From Thelonectria olida (Eukaryota; Ascomycota; Sordariomycetes; Hypocreales; Nectriaceae): a stretch of DNA of 64,000 nt. The stretch is taken from NCBI GenBank assembly GCA_020736575.1, contig JAGPYM010000002.1, positions 620,001 through 684,000 on the forward strand. The letters are read 5' to 3'. Under the pieces are notes generated by a model, which made no database searches, was not told the DNA's origin, and was given only the letters and a program-made list of their open reading frames with translations. Position numbers and translations under genes: made by a program. Of the stretch, positions 59,532-64,000 are shown one piece after another. The stretch's first letter is position 1. The number at the start of each line of letters is the position of its first letter.

Positions 59532-60458
59532 TCACTTGACAATTCTAAGAGAAGAATGAAAGATATGGAGAATTGATTGGGTTTGAATTAGCAACGTGTA
59601 CGATTTTGGAGTGCAAGACGAAACTGGCTTCCCCATCAAAGGCCCCCTTTTTGTACGCGCAATCGGGGATATTGCATTGCGTCTTTCTGAAACGCAGGGC
59701 AGATAATGCCGGAGGACAAACTCGATTGAAGCAAACGACATCATTTCTAACGGTCGCTCGCATTCCCCACCTTCGCGTGGTTTCTAGGGGATGGTTGTTG
59801 GAGCGGCTTTTTACGTCGCATCGGAACTCGCTACGATATGGGCGTTTTTGGGGATTTAAGGGGCATGGGCATCAAACCTGCTGTATGGAATTATCTAGTT
59901 ACAAACGTGGCCAAAGCAAAGCAAAGTATTATCTGGTAGTTGGGACAAGAAAACAAGGAGTTAGAGAGGTGAAAGCAAAGTAAAGGGATTCTGCGACATG
60001 CCGGAATGATAATTTTTTACTCATCTCCTTTCTTGACTCAACTGCGAGAATCCCTTCTTCCACCACTCCAGCTTGGAGTTGCTTGTCTGTCAGCTTGTCG
60101 AGCCACTCGCATTTGGTTCCGGACCGAATCGAGTCATCTTGCAGAAATGATGAGGCCTTGTCAACGAGTTTTATACTATATTTGGAGTGCATTCGGTCCA
60201 GGTTCTTGGTGGCATCTTCAAACTCGCCGAAAATGTACTTGGCGGGCGACGCATTTCGAGACCCAATATAGTCGGCCCCACCCCCACCAGCGTCAAGCAA
60301 AGCCGCCAACCTCAACACCATCTCATATCAAAGCTTCATACTCGCTTCATCATCATCACCACTTGATCCTTTGCACAACTGCCACGCAATACTACCATTG
60401 AACTAAACTGCACGCACTTGACGCACCCTCTTCTCTTTCTCCACCAGACTCGCAAGCC
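59532..60458. other. Intergenic with one doubtful small frame
   Basis: 3' flank of the DUF3431 gene and the promoter of MED22. It includes the doubtful minus-strand frame listed separately at 59929-60321. Confidence 0.5.
59929..60321 (-). CDS. Doubtful hypothetical protein, 130 aa
   Basis: This intronless minus frame has ordinary amino-acid composition, for example KYIFGEFEDATKNLDRMHSK and CEWLDKLTDKQLQAGVVEEG. That is more protein-like than the chance frames elsewhere. No family is recognised, and it starts only 138 bp from the divergent MED22 start. It could be a lineage-specific gene or chance. Confidence 0.25.
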   Translation of the reverse strand: MVLRLAALLDAGGGGADYIGSRNASPAKYIFGEFEDATKNLDRMHSKYSIKLVDKASSFLQDDSIRSGTKCEWLDKLTDKQLQAGVVEEGILAVESRKEMSKKLSFRHVAESLYFAFTSLTPCFLVPTTR

Positions 60459-61142
60459 ATGGACCGCTCACAGCCCGCGACGTCCAATCTGATGGGTGAG
60501 TGAGCTGCCCTCCCTCCTCATGCTGTCTCGCAAGCTTCCACATGAAAGACTGCCATGCATGCTTCGATTCGTTAGCCTCGTGTTCCCAGATGCTAAATTC
60601 ATGAACAGACACACATAACCGCCTCATCGCTGATATTCTCACCCACTACCGAACTCTCATGATGCTCGCCACCATCCAAGCAGAAGGCGAGCGCAACAAC
60701 GCCAACCCTGAAGCCATCGCCGTCACTGGCATCTCTATGAAGATGGAATTCGACGGGCTCGTATGTCGCCTCCCTCTCCTTCCCACACCCCTCTTCTCTC
60801 TCTCTTGTATCCACACACCTACCTGAGAATATGTCACATCTCAGCACAACAACCATCCTAACACACACCCCCCAGTACACTTCCATCAAAGAACTCCTCG
60901 CCCTCTCCCGCAAGATCAAAGAACTCTGGGTCTTCGGGCCCCTCGGCCGCGGCGACCCCAACGCCCGCGCCAAGGAAGACCGGATCGACCGCGACGTCAC
61001 CCAGGTCGCAAACCTGCTCAACGGCCTCGAGGCGCGCAACCTGAAGGACCTGGCCGAGCGCTGCGGCGGCACCTACGAGCCCTTGGGGGCAGCTGTCGCC
61101 GGTGCCGCAGGAGGTGCTGTGGCGGGCGGGGGTGAGTTGTGA
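60459..61142 (+). CDS. MED22: Mediator complex subunit 22 (Surf5/SRB6), 151 aa
   Basis: Three exons: 60459-60495, 60609-60760 and 60876-61142. The protein opens MDRSQPATSNLM, splices to DTHNRLIADILTHYRTLM, and contains the Surf5 helix block GISMKMEFDGLYTSIKELL followed by ALSRKIKELWVFGPLG. MED22 is a head-module subunit of the Mediator complex, which couples activators to RNA polymerase II in the nucleus. Length fits fungal members. The C terminus ends in an Ala/Gly-rich stretch (AAVAGAAGGAVAGGG), which is unusual but common in filamentous fungi. The final GGTGAGT resembles a splice donor, so a further tiny 3' exon cannot be excluded. Confidence 0.92.
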
Positions 61143-61509
61143 TGATGCCGAGGTGCTTTGTGTCATGCGCTGGGGCGGTGAAGCCCTGGTGAGGATGGTT
61201 TGGGATGGTATGGGCGTTTGTTGCGGTTTGGAGTCGGGATGAGGATGGATCTAGATACCCAGGGCCTCAGAATACTTAGAAGTGCTAATACTATCAAAAT
61301 GAATACAGTGTGTTTTTATTCGCCAACATATTCATTTCGTAACCCATGGTGATATGATCGCCAGATGGGGTTTGTTTCGCTCCCAAGGAAATACAACAAA
61401 TCTGAACTATAACTTCCATGTCTGAGAATTTATATCCATTTAGGAACGCCCAAAATCACGGTTTATTCCCTTCTTGTCCAATTCTACTTCCCAATTCTAC
61501 TTCCAAAGT
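61143..61509. other. Intergenic between convergent genes
   Basis: 367 bp of AT-rich 3' flanks. No gene seen. Confidence 0.5.
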
Positions 61510-63478
61510 CTAACCCTCTCCGTTCTCAGGATCCTCATCCTCCGACTCGTCCCCTAGTCTCTTGCTTACATCGGCTTCCACCTTGTCACTCTTAATCTCG
61601 GCAGCCTTCAGGCCGCCTGCAGTCAACCACAAGAAGTGGTTCGTCTTGAACTGGTCGATCTGGTTGAAAAACATGTGGAATCTGTTTGCATGCCCAGTTA
61701 GTCAATGTCCCTGCTGGCTCGCAGATGAAGTGAGCGAGGTTGAAACTTACGAGTTCTCCTTCTCTTCCACTCTGAAAATCCGCTCGTAGATCTGTTTGTC
61801 TTTGAACGCCTGGATCTTTTCTTCGTACTTTGAAAAGTCAATCGTCTCCTTTCCAAACGACTCCTGCGCCTTGCGGTTGTAGTTGTAGAACACGGGACGC
61901 TCGAGAAGCAATCCCAAACCGGGAGCTTTAGGAATAGCCATCTTCTTGCTCTGGTAGCTCTCGTCGATGCGATCCAGGGGAGTGCCGCACCGCACCACTA
62001 AGCTTGCAAGGCCAACCATCTTTCTGATTTGATGCATCATGAAGCTCTGCCCGTGGACCTTGAGCGAGAGCCACTCGGTGTCACCAATGATGATCGGCTT
62101 AGGGTTCACGATGAAGGATTTGATGAGGCGCTTGGCGGAGGCGTCGTTAAAGGACTTCTGGACAGTATAGTTGTGGTAGTTGCGCGTACCGTTGTACTTG
62201 TTCAAGGTTTCTTGGAGGCGCTCGAGACGTCCTTCGCTGATGCGGTAACGACGCTTGGCAGCGACGTAGGCCGCCTTGATGTCGCGGAGGGCAAAGTCGA
62301 CGGGTCCTAGTTCGCGGCCCTTGGGCTTGTGGCTCTCGAGAGTGACGCCGGGTTGGGGAGGTTCAGAATCAGTAGCACCCTCGGCGGGAGTCTCTACCGC
62401 AGGCTTCTCTTCCTCGGTGGCCTTCTCTTCCGTCTTCTTGGGTTCCTCCTTCTCTTCGACTTCCTTGCCTTCCTCCGACTCCTTCGGTGCCTCCTCTTCC
62501 GAGGCGTGCATCCGCTCCAAGACAGCGGCCTTCACCCCAGGGTCCAATCGTGCCAAAATAGGCTTGATCTCGTTCTCTTCCACATCGGCCCAAAAGTCCT
62601 TGACGTCCGCCATCTTCGCATTGAGTTCATCTTCCACGCCGTTTTCCTTTGCCATCTCAACCAGCTTCTTGCCCAAGAAAGTCTCAGGATGAGGTGGCAG
62701 AAGACAGTAGCTGGGCATGAGGTACTCGTACCATCGAGAGTCGCACATGTGGTAGCAACTGAAGCTGTTGTTGGTCCTTTGAATTTCCCAGACGCGGATC
62801 TGCTCTGGAAGATTGGCATTGATCTTCTCAACGACGTCCTCATCTTCGATGATCAGCTTCAAGCTAATAACATTGCCAGCCGCATGCACGCCCTTGTCGG
62901 TTCTTGCGCATCGAACCAAGCTCGACTTCTTGGGGTCGTCGGCATTGGCCTTCGAGATAGCACCCGCGGCGACAAACGCATTGAATAGATCACGCTCGAT
63001 CGTCTTTTCGTCGCCGTTGACCTGCATTCCCTTGTATCCTGTGCCCGCGTAGCCGATCAACACGGCGACCTTGCGCTTTGGGCGTCGTTCTTCCGCGGCG
63101 ATTTCCTCTTTCGAGAAGGGGTTGCTTTCGGCCTTAGCATCGCCCTGAGCGTTCAGTTTGCGGCGTTTGTACTCGTGATACTCGTCGTTCTGCTTTCGCT
63201 TGTCACCCTTCTGACGACTAGCAGCTGGTTAGCCTTGTTGGCACGTGTAACCCTCTTTAATGGTTGCAAAGAGCAATAACGCACCTCCAATCGCCGCGTC
63301 CCCTTTCGGTTCGGCCTTTGCCTCGAGTTCGGTGGTCGTGTCGGGGGTTGCGACGGTTGCCATCCTTGCCAGACGAGGAATTGCCATTGCCATTGGCAAT
63401 GCCCGAGCCCGAGCCAGAACCGGAGTCGTTGTTATTGTTGGCGCTGCTCGCACCAGAAGCTTCATTGTCGGCCGCCAT
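61510..63478 (-). CDS. PUS1: tRNA pseudouridine synthase (TruA/Pus1 family), 610 aa
   Basis: Three exons: 63478-63285, 63217-61751 and 61681-61510. Exon 1 encodes an Asn/Gly/Ser-rich then basic N terminus; splicing gives DWSRQKGDKRKQNDEYHEYKRR, a likely nuclear localisation segment. The enzyme core starts VLIGYAGTGYKGMQ. The catalytic Asp172 is in CARTDKGVHA, followed by SRWYEYLMPSY, RNYHNYT and HGQSFMMHQIRKMVGL. An acidic Glu/Lys/Pro-rich insertion lies at about 304-356. Exon 3 supplies the conserved tail FHMFFNQIDQFKTNHFLWL and an acidic end. It isomerises uridines (for example around the anticodon) in nuclear tRNAs and some snRNA or mRNA sites. Confidence 0.93.
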
Positions 63479-64000
63479 AACTGCATCAGGCTGTGAGCTG
63501 TGGGAATGTTGAGAGAAAGATGCGCCTCGTCAGATGAAGATGCTGAAGCGTGTTGATGGCTGGAGAATTTCGATGGAAGTTTCAGTGGGACCGACCCGGA
63601 TCGGATTGGCGCGGGGCAAAACCTCTCCATACTATTATTAGGTACCCACCCCCGCTACCCTGAATCTTCGACCGTACATCATAAGAGATGTTAAGAGCTT
63701 GAATACACTCATAGGGAACCCGTCTAGGCTATTGCCGTGACATCTTAGGCCTTCCTGTCTAGACTTTGAGTTCAAAAACTATCGACTCTCAAGAATGCGA
63801 GGAGGTACTTTTATCGCAACAAGTCAACGAGCAGACAAGACACAGCAACCCGATCACAGTCCGATGTAAGTGAGACCGAAATGCGGCAAGGTAGTTCTAA
63901 TATCGCATATGAAGCGAAAGATACAGGAAATTGTTGAACAAATATATTGGTAGTAATCTTGCCGATAACATCAGGTTATACGTTCATAAAACGGCGTGGA
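63479..64000. other. Promoter flank of PUS1
   Basis: Right edge of the window. No gene, repeat or RNA gene supported in the last 522 bases. Confidence 0.5.

Overview
The window is nuclear DNA from a filamentous ascomycete, most likely a Sordariomycete (inference). The evidence is short GT-AG introns of about 48-75 nt with CTAAC/CTGAC-type branch sites, pyrimidine-rich leaders, and fungus-restricted families: HeLo-like/prion-inhibition domains, a PTH11-type receptor, a Zn2Cys6 regulator, Fungal_trans_2, DUF3431 and ACS-family transporters. I rebuilt exon structures by hand from frame continuity, splice sites and family motifs. I see no rRNA, tRNA, CRISPR array or intact transposon. Large parts of the window are gene-poor.

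Layout. 1-8.0 kb is a recognition/immunity-like patch: a truncated conserved N-terminal segment at the left edge, a 1285-aa protein kinase fused to ankyrin repeats, and, divergent from it, a HeLo-like domain fused to a pseudokinase. 8.6-15.5 kb holds a PTH11-like membrane receptor and an ACS-family MFS permease, separated by a 4-kb gene-free interval. 17-22.6 kb holds arginyl-tRNA synthetase (with a mitochondrial presequence and an internal Met) and a secreted subtilisin. 22.6-34.9 kb is mostly empty and carries a decayed beta-lactamase-like serine hydrolase and a short velvet-like protein. 34.9-40.9 kb holds a GH1 beta-glucosidase, a DHA1-type MFS transporter and a bestrophin-type anion channel.

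44.5-54.9 kb looks like a small catabolic cluster: a Fungal_trans_2 regulator, an AYR1-like SDR, an ACS permease, a metal-dependent amidohydrolase and a Zn2Cys6 regulator. The octamer GTCGGCAA/TTGCCGAC occurs three times in the shared permease/amidohydrolase promoter and twice, exactly 20 bp apart, upstream of the Zn2Cys6 gene. This suggests a locally controlled, self-regulated regulon and is the best candidate here for an undescribed system. 55-63.5 kb holds a cysteine-rich single-pass surface protein, a DUF3431 protein, Mediator subunit MED22 and the tRNA pseudouridine synthase PUS1.
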